DNA of 64,000 nt from Flavobacterium sp. (lineage in GTDB: Bacteria; Bacteroidota; Bacteroidia; Flavobacteriales; Flavobacteriaceae): the NCBI RefSeq assembly GCF_027531705.1, contig NZ_JAPZSP010000021.1:124001-188000 (forward strand). The letters run 5' to 3'. Positions 1-8,232 of the stretch are shown here, in pieces (within the stretch, counting starts at the first letter, position 1; the number at the start of each line of letters is the position of its first letter). Made by a program: the position numbers and the translations under genes. The notes beneath the pieces were generated by a model that had not been told where the DNA came from, ran no database searches, and saw nothing but the letters and a program-made list of their open reading frames with translations.

Positions 1-1
1 T

Positions 2-175
2 GTGCTGATTGGAAATAAAAAAGGCGAATTCTCTTGGTTACCTTACAATCAATCTAGATTTATAGTAAAAGGTGAAATCAAAAACCTAAAAATGATTAAA
101 AACAAAAGTAAATCAATGACGATAATAGCGGTATTGAATAATGATAAACCGAAAATTTTCAAACGCAATGACTAA
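2..175 (+). CDS. C-terminal end of an FG-GAP/UnbV-type lipoprotein (partial)
   Basis: The window opens inside a gene. The last 57 codons are present and end in TAA at 173-175. The tail resembles the last residues of the next gene (both have a short strand-rich ending of the type NLK..INKSKS..TIIAVLNN), so this is probably a paralogous neighbour of the same CRTAC1/VCBS-repeat family. It overlaps the next gene by 8 bases (ATGACTAA), which suggests translational coupling in one operon. The N-terminal part, and therefore the true domain content, lies outside the window. Family assignment is inference from tail similarity. Confidence 0.6.
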   Translation: MLIGNKKGEFSWLPYNQSRFIVKGEIKNLKMIKNKSKSMTIIAVLNNDKPKIFKRND

Positions 176-3100
176 TTTTTTCAAAATCTTAGGCGTTACT
201 CTTTTAGTAGCTAGCTGTTCGCAAAAAGAAGATAGATTGTTTGAAAAATTGGCTTCAAGCGATAGTAATATTACTTTTAAAAACGAATTAGATCCTACCA
301 AAAACATATCAATTCTTGATTATTTATACTACTATAATGGTGGCGGTGTTGCGATTGGTGACATCAATAACGATGGTTTAGTTGATGTTTATTTCACTTC
401 TAATCAAGGCAAAAACAAATTGTATCTTAACAAAGGCAACAATAAGTTTGAAGACATTTCGGTAAAAGCAGGTGTTGAAGGCGAAAGCGATTGGAACACC
501 GGAACCGTAATGGCAGATGTTAATGGCGATGGATTTTTAGATATTTATGTTTGTGCAGTTGTCGGAATCAACGGTTTTGAAGGGCATAACGAGTTGTTCA
601 TTAATAACAAAAACAACACTTTTACTGAAAGTTCAGCCGAATATGGTTTGGATTTAGATAATTACAGTTCATCGGCAGCCTTTTTAGATTATGATTTAGA
701 TGGTGATTTGGATATGTATCTTCTCAATCACGCAGTTCACAACGAAGCTTCTTTTGGAAATGCGGACATTCGTAACAAAAGAAGTTATGAAACAGGTGAC
801 AAATTGTTCAAAAATGACAACAATAAATTTACAGATGTAAGCGAACAAGCTGGCATTTTTGGCGGTGCAAATGGTTACGGACTAGGAATAGCCGTTTCAG
901 ATTTTAACCTAGACGGTTATCCAGATATTTTTATAACTAATGATTTTCACGAAGATGATTATTATTATCTAAACAATGGCGATGGAACTTTTACAGAAAG
1001 TTTAAAAACCTATTTCGGTCATACAAGCCGTTTTTCAATGGGATTGGATGTAGCCGATATAAATCATGATGGTTTTCCTGATATTATGACGCTTGATATG
1101 TTGCCTGAAGATGAGAAAGTTTTAAAATCTTCACTTGGTGATGACAATGTTCAAATGTTAAAAATGCGAACAGAAAAACTAGGTTATCATTATCAATATA
1201 CACGTAATATGTTGCAAATAAACCAAGCTGGTAAGCATTTTACAGAAACTGCTCTATTAAGTGGTGTAGCTGCAACCGACTGGAGTTGGAGTGCACTTTT
1301 TGCCGATTATGACCAAGATGGTGAGCAAGATATTTTTGTGTGTAACGGAATCCCAAAACGACCTAACGATTTGGATTATGTCAAATATTATTCTAATGAT
1401 GAGGTAAAAACCAAACTCAATTCGACTAAATTATTAGATAAAGAAGCTTTGAAAAGAATGCCAAGTGGCAATGTAACCAACTATGTTTTTCAGGGAAATG
1501 CTGATTTGAATTTTAAAAATAAATCCTCTAATTGGATTGAAAATGATTCAATAACCTCCAACGGAAGCGGTTATGCCGATATTGATAACGATGGCGATTT
1601 AGATGTAATCACAAACAACTTGAATAGCGAAGCATCAGTTTACATTAATCAAACAAATTCTAAATCAAATTATCTCAAAGTAAAATTGCAATTTGTTGGC
1701 AAAAATACCTTTGGAATTGGCACAAAAGTGATTTCATATACTAAAGGTAAAAAACAGTTTAAAGAATTACATACAACGCGCGGATTCCAATCTTCATCTG
1801 AACCAATAGTGCATTTTGGTTACAAAGAAAAAACCAATTTGGATTCGTTAGTGGTAATCTGGCCAGATAAAACTTTTCAAACAATCAAGAATGTAAAGGT
1901 TAATCAAACGCTGGTTGTAAAAGCTAATTCAAGTAGAAAACCGTTTAATTACAATTCATTGCAACCAGTAATTCAACCAATTTTCAAAAAAGTTGAAGAT
2001 AATCTAGGGATTAATTTTACCCATCAAGAAGACGATTTTATCGATTTTATGTATCAAAAATTGATGCCCTACAAACATTCCGATAGAGATCCTGCAACGG
2101 CAATTGGCGATTTGAATAACGACGGGAAAGAAGATGTTTACTTTGGTGGCTCAAAAGGATTTGCCTCACAAGTTTACCTTCAAACAGCTACTGGTTTTGC
2201 CAAAAAATCTTTTCCTGAATTAGAGAAAAATACTTTATTTAATGATGCATCGGCGGTTATTGGTGATTTTAATAATGATAAAATAAACGATCTTTTTGTA
2301 GCTTCTGGCGGTGGCGAATTTGCCGCCAATTTGCAAGACAGATTATATTTTGGAAGTAACGGCAATTTTACACAAACAACTTTGCCACAACTAATGCAAA
2401 ATGCTTCTGTTGCAAAATCTTTTGATTATGATAACGATGGTGATTTGGATATTTTCATCGGAAATAATTCTAAAAACAATCGTTTCGGAAGCATGCCAAA
2501 TTGTTATCTTTTAAATAATAACAAAGGCATTTTTACGATTACTCAAAACAAAACTTTTGAAGAAATCGGAATGGTAACCGATGCCGTTTTTTCTGATTTT
2601 AATAAAGATGGAAAAACCGATATAATTGTTGTTGGCGAATGGATGAAACCAACTTTTTTTGCTAATAAAAATGGACAATTTTCTAACGTAACCGAAACCG
2701 TTTTACCTGAAAAAAGCAATGGTTTATGGCAATCGATAATTCCATTTGACATTGATAATGATGGCGATTTAGATTATCTGGTTGGAAATTGGGGAATGAA
2801 CTCAAAATTCAAAGCTACACAAGAGTTTCCAATGAAAATGTATTATGATGATTTTGACAAAAATGATACTTTTGAAACCATTGTTGCTATCGAAAAAGGC
2901 GGAAAATATTACACAACAATGGGATTAGACGAATTAGCAGAACAATTCAGCGGAACAATCAAAAAGAAATTCAATGCTTACAAAGATTTTGCAGGAAAAA
3001 CAGTTGAAGAAATTTTTGATGCAAATTGGCTTTCAAATGCAAAATTGTTTAAAGTTCACAATCTAAAATCAGGTTATTTGAAAAATGAAAAAGGTAAATT

Positions 3101-3413
3101 TGTTTTTGTTCCGTTTTCTAACAATATGCAAGTTGCACCAATTACATCATTCGTAAAAAGTAAATTTGATGATAAAAACGAAAGTGTATTTGCTGCCGGA
3201 AATTATTTTGGTGTGACACCTTATCATAGTAGATTTGATGGTTTTTCGGGTGCATTAATAACAAATGAAAAATCTATTTTGCTAGGTCATCAAATAGGAA
3301 TTGACTTAACGCAAAAAGCCGTTAGAAATCTAAATATCATAAATGTTAACGGAAAAAGTTATTTGTTGGTAACCATCAATAACAAGAAAGCCGAAGTTTA
3401 CCAAATAAACTAG
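168..3413 (+). CDS. FG-GAP/VCBS repeat lipoprotein with ASPIC/UnbV domain (CRTAC1 family)
   Basis: About 1081 residues. I chose the ATG at 168, not the in-frame ATG at 141, because it gives a clean lipoprotein signal ending in VASC and an 8-base overlap with the upstream gene. The protein has many FG-GAP/VCBS blades with calcium-loop signatures such as DINNDGLVD, DVNGDGFLD, DYDLDGDLD and DIDNDGDLD, first in residues about 50-500 and again in 690-930. Between them, at about residues 525-615, is an ASPIC/UnbV domain (TRGFQSSSEP, FGYKEKTNLDSLVVIWPD). It is expected to be an outer-membrane-anchored beta-propeller. In Bacteroidota such proteins often occur in pairs near SusC/SusD transporters; no SusC/D is visible here, but the cluster may extend leftward. 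The substrate is unknown. Confidence 0.85.
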   Translation: MTNFFKILGVTLLVASCSQKEDRLFEKLASSDSNITFKNELDPTKNISILDYLYYYNGGGVAIGDINNDGLVDVYFTSNQGKNKLYLNKGNNKFEDISVKAGVEGESDWNTGTVMADVNGDGFLDIYVCAVVGINGFEGHNELFINNKNNTFTESSAEYGLDLDNYSSSAAFLDYDLDGDLDMYLLNHAVHNEASFGNADIRNKRSYETGDKLFKNDNNKFTDVSEQAGIFGGANGYGLGIAVSDFNLDGYPDIFITNDFHEDDYYYLNNGDGTFTESLKTYFGHTSRFSMGLDVADINHDGFPDIMTLDMLPEDEKVLKSSLGDDNVQMLKMRTEKLGYHYQYTRNMLQINQAGKHFTETALLSGVAATDWSWSALFADYDQDGEQDIFVCNGIPKRPNDLDYVKYYSNDEVKTKLNSTKLLDKEALKRMPSGNVTNYVFQGNADLNFKNKSSNWIENDSITSNGSGYADIDNDGDLDVITNNLNSEASVYINQTNSKSNYLKVKLQFVGKNTFGIGTKVISYTKGKKQFKELHTTRGFQSSSEPIVHFGYKEKTNLDSLVVIWPDKTFQTIKNVKVNQTLVVKANSSRKPFNYNSLQPVIQPIFKKVEDNLGINFTHQEDDFIDFMYQKLMPYKHSDRDPATAIGDLNNDGKEDVYFGGSKGFASQVYLQTATGFAKKSFPELEKNTLFNDASAVIGDFNNDKINDLFVASGGGEFAANLQDRLYFGSNGNFTQTTLPQLMQNASVAKSFDYDNDGDLDIFIGNNSKNNRFGSMPNCYLLNNNKGIFTITQNKTFEEIGMVTDAVFSDFNKDGKTDIIVVGEWMKPTFFANKNGQFSNVTETVLPEKSNGLWQSIIPFDIDNDGDLDYLVGNWGMNSKFKATQEFPMKMYYDDFDKNDTFETIVAIEKGGKYYTTMGLDELAEQFSGTIKKKFNAYKDFAGKTVEEIFDANWLSNAKLFKVHNLKSGYLKNEKGKFVFVPFSNNMQVAPITSFVKSKFDDKNESVFAAGNYFGVTPYHSRFDGFSGALITNEKSILLGHQIGIDLTQKAVRNLNIINVNGKSYLLVTINNKKAEVYQIN

Positions 3414-3423
3414 TTAAAATATA

Positions 3424-4755
3424 ATGACTAAAATGAAACTAAAAATTTTATCTATTTCAGCACTGTTTCTTTTTATTTCTTGTAAAAAAGAAGAAGCAAT
3501 TGTTGTAACACCAAACGATTACGAAGCATCAATTGAAAATGTAACTCAAATTTTGATTCACGATATTTTTTCGCCACCAGTTGCTTCTCGAATATACGCA
3601 TATCCAAATATTGCTGCTTATGAAGTGATAGCGCAAAATAGTAAAACCTATAATAGTCTTCAAGGACAACTAAAAGGGTTAGATTCTATTCCGGTTTTAG
3701 ATGTAAAAAGTAGTGTGAACAAAAATGTAGCTGCTTTGGTTGCGCATATGGAAGTAAGTAAATCATTAGTTTTCTCTGAAGAATTGGTCGAAAAATTCCG
3801 TGATAGTCTTTATGCAAAATGGACTAATGAAAATGAAAAAGAATTTGAAGTTTCAAAAGAATATGGGTTAAAAGTAGCCGAAAGAATCAAAAAATGGTAT
3901 GGAAAAGACAACTATAAACAAACACGTACTTTTCCGAAATATACTGTAAATGCTAATGATAAATCGCGATGGCAACCAACACCGCCAGCCTACATGGATG
4001 GTGTAGAGCCACATTGGAGTAAAATTAGAACTATGGTTATCGATTCGTCTTCTCAGTTCAAACCTGCGCCAGCTATTCCTTTTTCAACCGATAAAAACTC
4101 AGCTTTTTTCAAACAAGTTCAGGAGGTTTACGATATAAGCCAAGAGATGATAAAAAAAGGTGACAGTTCAGAAGAAATGAAGATTGCTAAATTTTGGGAT
4201 TGTAATCCGTATGTAACAGTAAATCAAGGTCACATGATGTTTGCTAAAAAGAAAATAACACCTGGCGGACATTGGATGGGTATTACCAAAATAGCTTGTG
4301 AAACTTCCAAAGCCGATTTTGAAAAAACAGTTTATGCCAATACAGCAACTTCTATCGGACTTTTTGAAGCATTCATAAGTTGTTGGGATGAAAAATATAG
4401 AAGCAATGTTATAAGACCAGAAACGGTTATTAATCAAAATATTGATGAAGATTGGAAACCATTGTTGCAAACACCACCATTTCCTGAATATACTAGCGGA
4501 CATTCAGTTGCGTCCACTTGTTCATCGGTAGTTTTGACTTCTGTCTTTGGTGAAAATTTCGCTTATTTAGACACCACCGAATTGCCTTATGGATTGCCAA
4601 GTAGAAAATTTACATCGTTTAAGCAAGCCGCAAGTGAAGCTTCAATGAGTCGTTTTTATGGCGGAATTCACTACAAAGCCGCCATCGAAAACGGAATTGT
4701 ACAAGGAAAAAATGTGGGTGATTATATTGTAAAGAAAATTAAATTTTTGAAGTAA
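3424..4755 (+). CDS. Vanadium-dependent haloperoxidase / PAP2-superfamily lipoprotein
   Basis: 443 residues. The signal ends in the lipobox FISC, followed by KKEE. The PAP2/vanadium haloperoxidase active-site motifs are complete: K324-x6-R331-P332, S358-G359-H360 and R410-x5-H416 (SRFYGGIH). In this superfamily these residues bind vanadate or phosphate, and the last histidine holds the axial ligand. Family members either oxidise halides with hydrogen peroxide or act as phosphatases, and motif reading cannot separate the two. The length and all-helical look fit the bacterial haloperoxidase-like group rather than short PAP2 lipid phosphatases. It lies 10 bases after the FG-GAP gene and 1 base before the next gene, so it is very probably co-transcribed. 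Confidence 0.85.
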   Translation: MTKMKLKILSISALFLFISCKKEEAIVVTPNDYEASIENVTQILIHDIFSPPVASRIYAYPNIAAYEVIAQNSKTYNSLQGQLKGLDSIPVLDVKSSVNKNVAALVAHMEVSKSLVFSEELVEKFRDSLYAKWTNENEKEFEVSKEYGLKVAERIKKWYGKDNYKQTRTFPKYTVNANDKSRWQPTPPAYMDGVEPHWSKIRTMVIDSSSQFKPAPAIPFSTDKNSAFFKQVQEVYDISQEMIKKGDSSEEMKIAKFWDCNPYVTVNQGHMMFAKKKITPGGHWMGITKIACETSKADFEKTVYANTATSIGLFEAFISCWDEKYRSNVIRPETVINQNIDEDWKPLLQTPPFPEYTSGHSVASTCSSVVLTSVFGENFAYLDTTELPYGLPSRKFTSFKQAASEASMSRFYGGIHYKAAIENGIVQGKNVGDYIVKKIKFLK

Positions 4756-4756
4756 A

Positions 4757-5674
4757 ATGACAAGCAAGAAAAAGTATTTAGTTGGTTTTATAGTAGTTTT
4801 TAGTTTGTTCTCAATCTGGTATTTGTTTGTAAAAGAAAGTGATTATATCATCAATTTCAAAGCCCAAACTTCAACAGGAACTATTTTTCAAGGTATTCAA
4901 GAATGGTCTAAACAAAGAGCTGTCAAGGAAAATGAAGTTTACACAACTTTAGAAAAAAGAAACTTTGATTTTATTTTTCAAGAAGTAAAAAAAGGAAATG
5001 AAAGTTATCAATATTCATGGGAAATGACTTCTGTAAACGATTCAACAACGGCTGTTAGTGTTGCTATTAAAGATTTGAATAATAGTATTTATAACAAATT
5101 GACAGCACCATTTTTCCCAACAAAATTTAAGGAAGAACAAATAAAAAAAATTACTGAATTCAGAGATGGTTTGAAAGAACATCTAAGTGCTTTGAAAGTA
5201 AAAATTGAAGGCGAAGGAAGTTCAGAGGAAACATTTATTGCTTATATAAACTTGAAAAGTGTTTTACAAGAAAAAGCACAAACGATGATTACAAATGATG
5301 CAAAAATAACGGGTTATCTTCAAGAAAATAAAATAAAAATTATCGGTAAACCTTATTTAGAAGTCATAAACTGGGATTTAGATGCTGAAAAATTAGATTT
5401 CAACTACTGTTTTCCTATTGATAAAAACACCCAATATATTCCAGATGCAAATGTAAAATTCAAAATGTTACCAGCTGTAAAAGGTTTAAAAGCTACTTAT
5501 TATGGTAATATGAGAACTTCTGATAGAGCATGGTTTGCTTTGCTAGATTATGCGAAAAAGAACAATCTGAAATTAAACAATAAACCTTTGGAACATTTTT
5601 TCGCAAATCCTTTTAATGGCGGAAATGAATTAGAATGGGAAACTCAAATTGTAATTCCGTTTGACAAAAAATAG
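4757..5674 (+). CDS. Membrane-anchored SRPBCC + GyrI-like effector-binding domain protein
   Basis: 305 residues. One N-terminal membrane segment (about residues 8-25) is followed by a START/SRPBCC-like region (about 30-150). The C-terminal half (about 160-300) looks like a GyrI/AraC-type effector-binding domain: GYLQENKI..GKPYLEVINWD, then KMLPAVKGLKATYYGN and a final WETQIVIPF. Such domains bind small hydrophobic or cationic ligands, but there is no DNA-binding domain here, so a sensor, sequestering or enzymatic role is more likely than transcription control. It starts one base after the haloperoxidase stop and appears to be the last gene of that operon. Domain names are from pattern recognition and the ligand is unknown. 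Confidence 0.65.
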   Translation: MTSKKKYLVGFIVVFSLFSIWYLFVKESDYIINFKAQTSTGTIFQGIQEWSKQRAVKENEVYTTLEKRNFDFIFQEVKKGNESYQYSWEMTSVNDSTTAVSVAIKDLNNSIYNKLTAPFFPTKFKEEQIKKITEFRDGLKEHLSALKVKIEGEGSSEETFIAYINLKSVLQEKAQTMITNDAKITGYLQENKIKIIGKPYLEVINWDLDAEKLDFNYCFPIDKNTQYIPDANVKFKMLPAVKGLKATYYGNMRTSDRAWFALLDYAKKNNLKLNNKPLEHFFANPFNGGNELEWETQIVIPFDKK

Positions 5675-5853
5675 CTCTATTTTAAACATAATTCATAAAA
5701 TTTAACAACAACGATAACGTTTTCGGAACTTTTCAAGCTGGTTTTTTGCTAATTATTTAATTTTGAATAGTAATAAAACTATTTTTGAGTTGAGTTGGTA
5801 AGATGAATGGCTTCCTCTCAATAAAACTATTAAAAGTTTTCATGTTTGTTTAG

Positions 5854-5893
5854 AATAGTTTTCATTTCAATTGATTTGAAAACTATTTTTTTT
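5854..5893 (+). terminator. Rho-independent terminator after the haloperoxidase operon
   Basis: An 11-bp perfect inverted repeat (AATAGTTTTCA at 5854-5864 and its complement at 5877-5887) with a 12-base loop is followed by a run of eight T from 5886. It lies in the 255-base gap 5675-5929 between the GyrI-like gene and the MFS gene. The rest of that gap is AT-rich and I see no gene in it. Confidence 0.65.
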
Positions 5894-5929
5894 GATTATA
5901 AATTTTTCATTTTTACTTAAAAAAATCAA

Positions 5930-7246
5930 ATGAGTTCTAAAATAAAACTAAGTTTCTGGCAAATCATCAATATGAATGTTGGTTTCTTCGGAATTCAATA
6001 TAGTTTCGGTTTGCAACAAAGTGCTGTAAATCCTATTTATGATTTTCTCGGAGCAAGTCCAGATGAACTTCCACTATTAAATCTTGCCGGACCATTAACA
6101 GGTTTGTTGGTACAACCCATAATTGGAGCATTAAGCGATAAAACATGGTCGCCAACTTTTCGAGGAAGAAGAAAACCGTATTTCTTTATAGGAGCATTAG
6201 TTTGTAGTATTGCTTTATTTCTTTTCCCATTTAGCAGTTCGTTATGGATGGCGGCTGGTTTACTATGGATCTTAGATGCTGGAAACAATACCGCAATGGA
6301 ACCCTACCGTGCTTTTATTGCAGATAAATTAGATGACCAACAACAACCAACAGGTTTCTTAGCACAAAGTTTTTTTACTGGTTTCGGGCAAACCTTAGCC
6401 AATGTTTCGTTATTCATTTTTCCACTAATTTTTATTGGTACAACGGGTAAATTGCCAACATGGGTTTTTGCGTCGTTTTTTCTTGGAGCTGTTTGTTCTA
6501 TAGCATCTGTTTGGTGGAGCGCAAGAACAACTGAAGAAATTCCACCAACTGAAGAGGAATTGCAAAAAATAAAATCTGAAAAACTAAACATTTTTACACC
6601 TTTCATTGATATTTTTGATGCTGTAAAAGAAATGCCAAAAGTAATGTGGCAACTTGCTTTAGTCTATCTTTTTCAATGGTATGCATTGTTTTGTTATTGG
6701 CAAAACTCATCCAAAAGTATCGCGCTTTCAGTTTGGAATACTTCGCCAGAAAAAGATATGAAGTTGTACGGTGAAGCTGTAAGTTGGACAGGTTTGGTAA
6801 ACGGTTGGTATAACATTGTAACTTTTTTAGTAGCCTTTTTATTAGTTGGTTTTGCCAAAAAATATTCGCCTAAAATGGTGCATTTTGCGTGTTTACTTTT
6901 GGCAGCAATCGGATTTTTAGCTTTTCCACATATTGAAAATAAATATTTACTTTTCCCAGCTATAACTGGTTTCGGAATTGGTTGGGCAAGTATGATGGGA
7001 ATTCCTTATTTAATGGTGGTTTCCAATATTCCTAAAGAACGTTATGGCGTTTATATGGGAATTATCAATATGATGATTGTGATTCCAATGTTTATTCAAA
7101 CAATAACATTTGGTTATATAATGAAACATTTTCTTAACAACGATGCACGTTCAGCAATTACATTTGCTGGTGTTTTATTGATTGTAAGCGCTATTTGTAC
7201 GTTGTTTATTACTACTAAAAAACAATCCGATTTACCACTTTCTTAA
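5930..7246 (+). CDS. MFS sugar permease, SLC45/sucrose-maltose type
   Basis: 438 residues with about 12 hydrophobic segments. The N-terminus (INMNVGFFGIQYSFGLQQSAVNPIY) and the cytoplasmic motif SDKTWSPTFRGRRKPYFF after TM2 are typical of the SLC45-like/GPH-related group that moves sucrose or maltose with protons in Bacteroidota. The loop about residues 195-225 is charged (TTEEIPPTEEELQKIKSEK). It heads a same-strand run of fructokinase, GH13_18 phosphorylase, a second MFS and trehalase, so sucrose or another glucosyl disaccharide is the best guess for its substrate. A terminator stands directly upstream, so this gene should have its own promoter, but I do not see a convincing TAnnTTTG box. 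Confidence 0.82.
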   Translation: MSSKIKLSFWQIINMNVGFFGIQYSFGLQQSAVNPIYDFLGASPDELPLLNLAGPLTGLLVQPIIGALSDKTWSPTFRGRRKPYFFIGALVCSIALFLFPFSSSLWMAAGLLWILDAGNNTAMEPYRAFIADKLDDQQQPTGFLAQSFFTGFGQTLANVSLFIFPLIFIGTTGKLPTWVFASFFLGAVCSIASVWWSARTTEEIPPTEEELQKIKSEKLNIFTPFIDIFDAVKEMPKVMWQLALVYLFQWYALFCYWQNSSKSIALSVWNTSPEKDMKLYGEAVSWTGLVNGWYNIVTFLVAFLLVGFAKKYSPKMVHFACLLLAAIGFLAFPHIENKYLLFPAITGFGIGWASMMGIPYLMVVSNIPKERYGVYMGIINMMIVIPMFIQTITFGYIMKHFLNNDARSAITFAGVLLIVSAICTLFITTKKQSDLPLS

Positions 7247-7299
7247 ATATAAATAACTGATAAATTATAAAATTCAAACTTTAAACTTTTTACTTTAAT

Positions 7300-8226
7300 T
7301 TGAAAAATATAGATATTATTTGCATCGGAGAAGTTCTTATAGATTTTATTGGTCATGAGATCAACACTTCTATTAATAGAACAAAAGACTATCATAGATT
7401 TTTGGGTGGTTCACCAACAAATGTCGCAGTTAACGCCTCTCGATTGGGTTTAAAATCTCTACTTGTAGCTTCCTGCGGACAAGACGGTTTGGGCGAGTAT
7501 ATAGTCAGAAAATTAAAAGATAATCATGTAAATACATCTCAAATTGCTAAATTAGAATCTGCACCAACTTCTGTTATTTTTGTATCAAAATCTACTGAAA
7601 CACCCGATTTTATTGCTTACAGAGAAGCAGATTGTCAAATTTCTGAAGATCAATTACCTGATGAAATTATTGCTGATGCAGCTATTTTTCACACTACTTG
7701 TTTTGCGTTAAGTAAAAATCCAGCAAGACAAACTATTTTGAACCGTGCCAAAAAAGCAGCAGAATTAGGATTACAACTAAGTATCGATATTAATTTCTCA
7801 GAAAGAATTTGGCCCAATCGCGAAGAAGCCAAACAAGTTTTAGCAGAATATTTATCATTAAATCCATTAGTAAAACTAAGCGAAGATGATTGTTACCGAC
7901 TTTTTGCAGAAGTAAAAACTGAGGATTTTATTTTTGACTATTTTCATAAATTAGGTGCATCCAGAATTTGTTTGACCAAAGGAAAAAATGGCGTTGTACT
8001 TTCAGATTCAGAGCAAGGATTGTTTTTTCAAGAAGCATTGCCAATTGAAGAAATTAAAGACACAACGGGTGCAGGTGATGCTTTTTGGACAGGATTTTTG
8101 TACGCTCAATTACACAAAAAAGAGCTAGAAGAAAGCATTTCAATTGCCCAAAGATTAGCTTCAATAAAATTGCAAAATGTTGGGCGATTACCAGATAATA
8201 TTAATATTTTATCTAAACTTTTATAA
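7300..8226 (+). CDS. PfkB-family carbohydrate kinase, probable fructokinase
   Basis: 308 residues beginning at a TTG codon; no ATG is available before the conserved start CIGEVLIDFIG. Ribokinase/PfkB hallmarks are present: the N-terminal substrate-site GGSPTNVAVNASRLG (about residues 47-61) and the C-terminal anion hole and catalytic base DTTGAGDAFWTG with D260. The expected reaction is ATP-dependent phosphorylation of fructose to fructose-6-phosphate in the cytoplasm. It sits 6 bases before a sucrose-phosphorylase-type gene, which would release free fructose, so fructokinase is better supported than ribokinase or 2-keto-3-deoxygluconate kinase. The specificity is inferred from context. Confidence 0.85.
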   Translation: MKNIDIICIGEVLIDFIGHEINTSINRTKDYHRFLGGSPTNVAVNASRLGLKSLLVASCGQDGLGEYIVRKLKDNHVNTSQIAKLESAPTSVIFVSKSTETPDFIAYREADCQISEDQLPDEIIADAAIFHTTCFALSKNPARQTILNRAKKAAELGLQLSIDINFSERIWPNREEAKQVLAEYLSLNPLVKLSEDDCYRLFAEVKTEDFIFDYFHKLGASRICLTKGKNGVVLSDSEQGLFFQEALPIEEIKDTTGAGDAFWTGFLYAQLHKKELEESISIAQRLASIKLQNVGRLPDNINILSKLL

Positions 8227-8232
8227 AATAGT

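Noticed and set aside
141..167. Upstream ATG at 141 as the start of the FG-GAP lipoprotein
   Set aside because: It would put nine extra residues before a clean lipoprotein signal and give a 35-base overlap; the ATG at 168 gives the common 8-base overlap.
4168..4503. A 111-codon minus-strand frame inside the haloperoxidase gene
   Set aside because: It is antisense to conserved active-site coding sequence and has no signal of independent selection.
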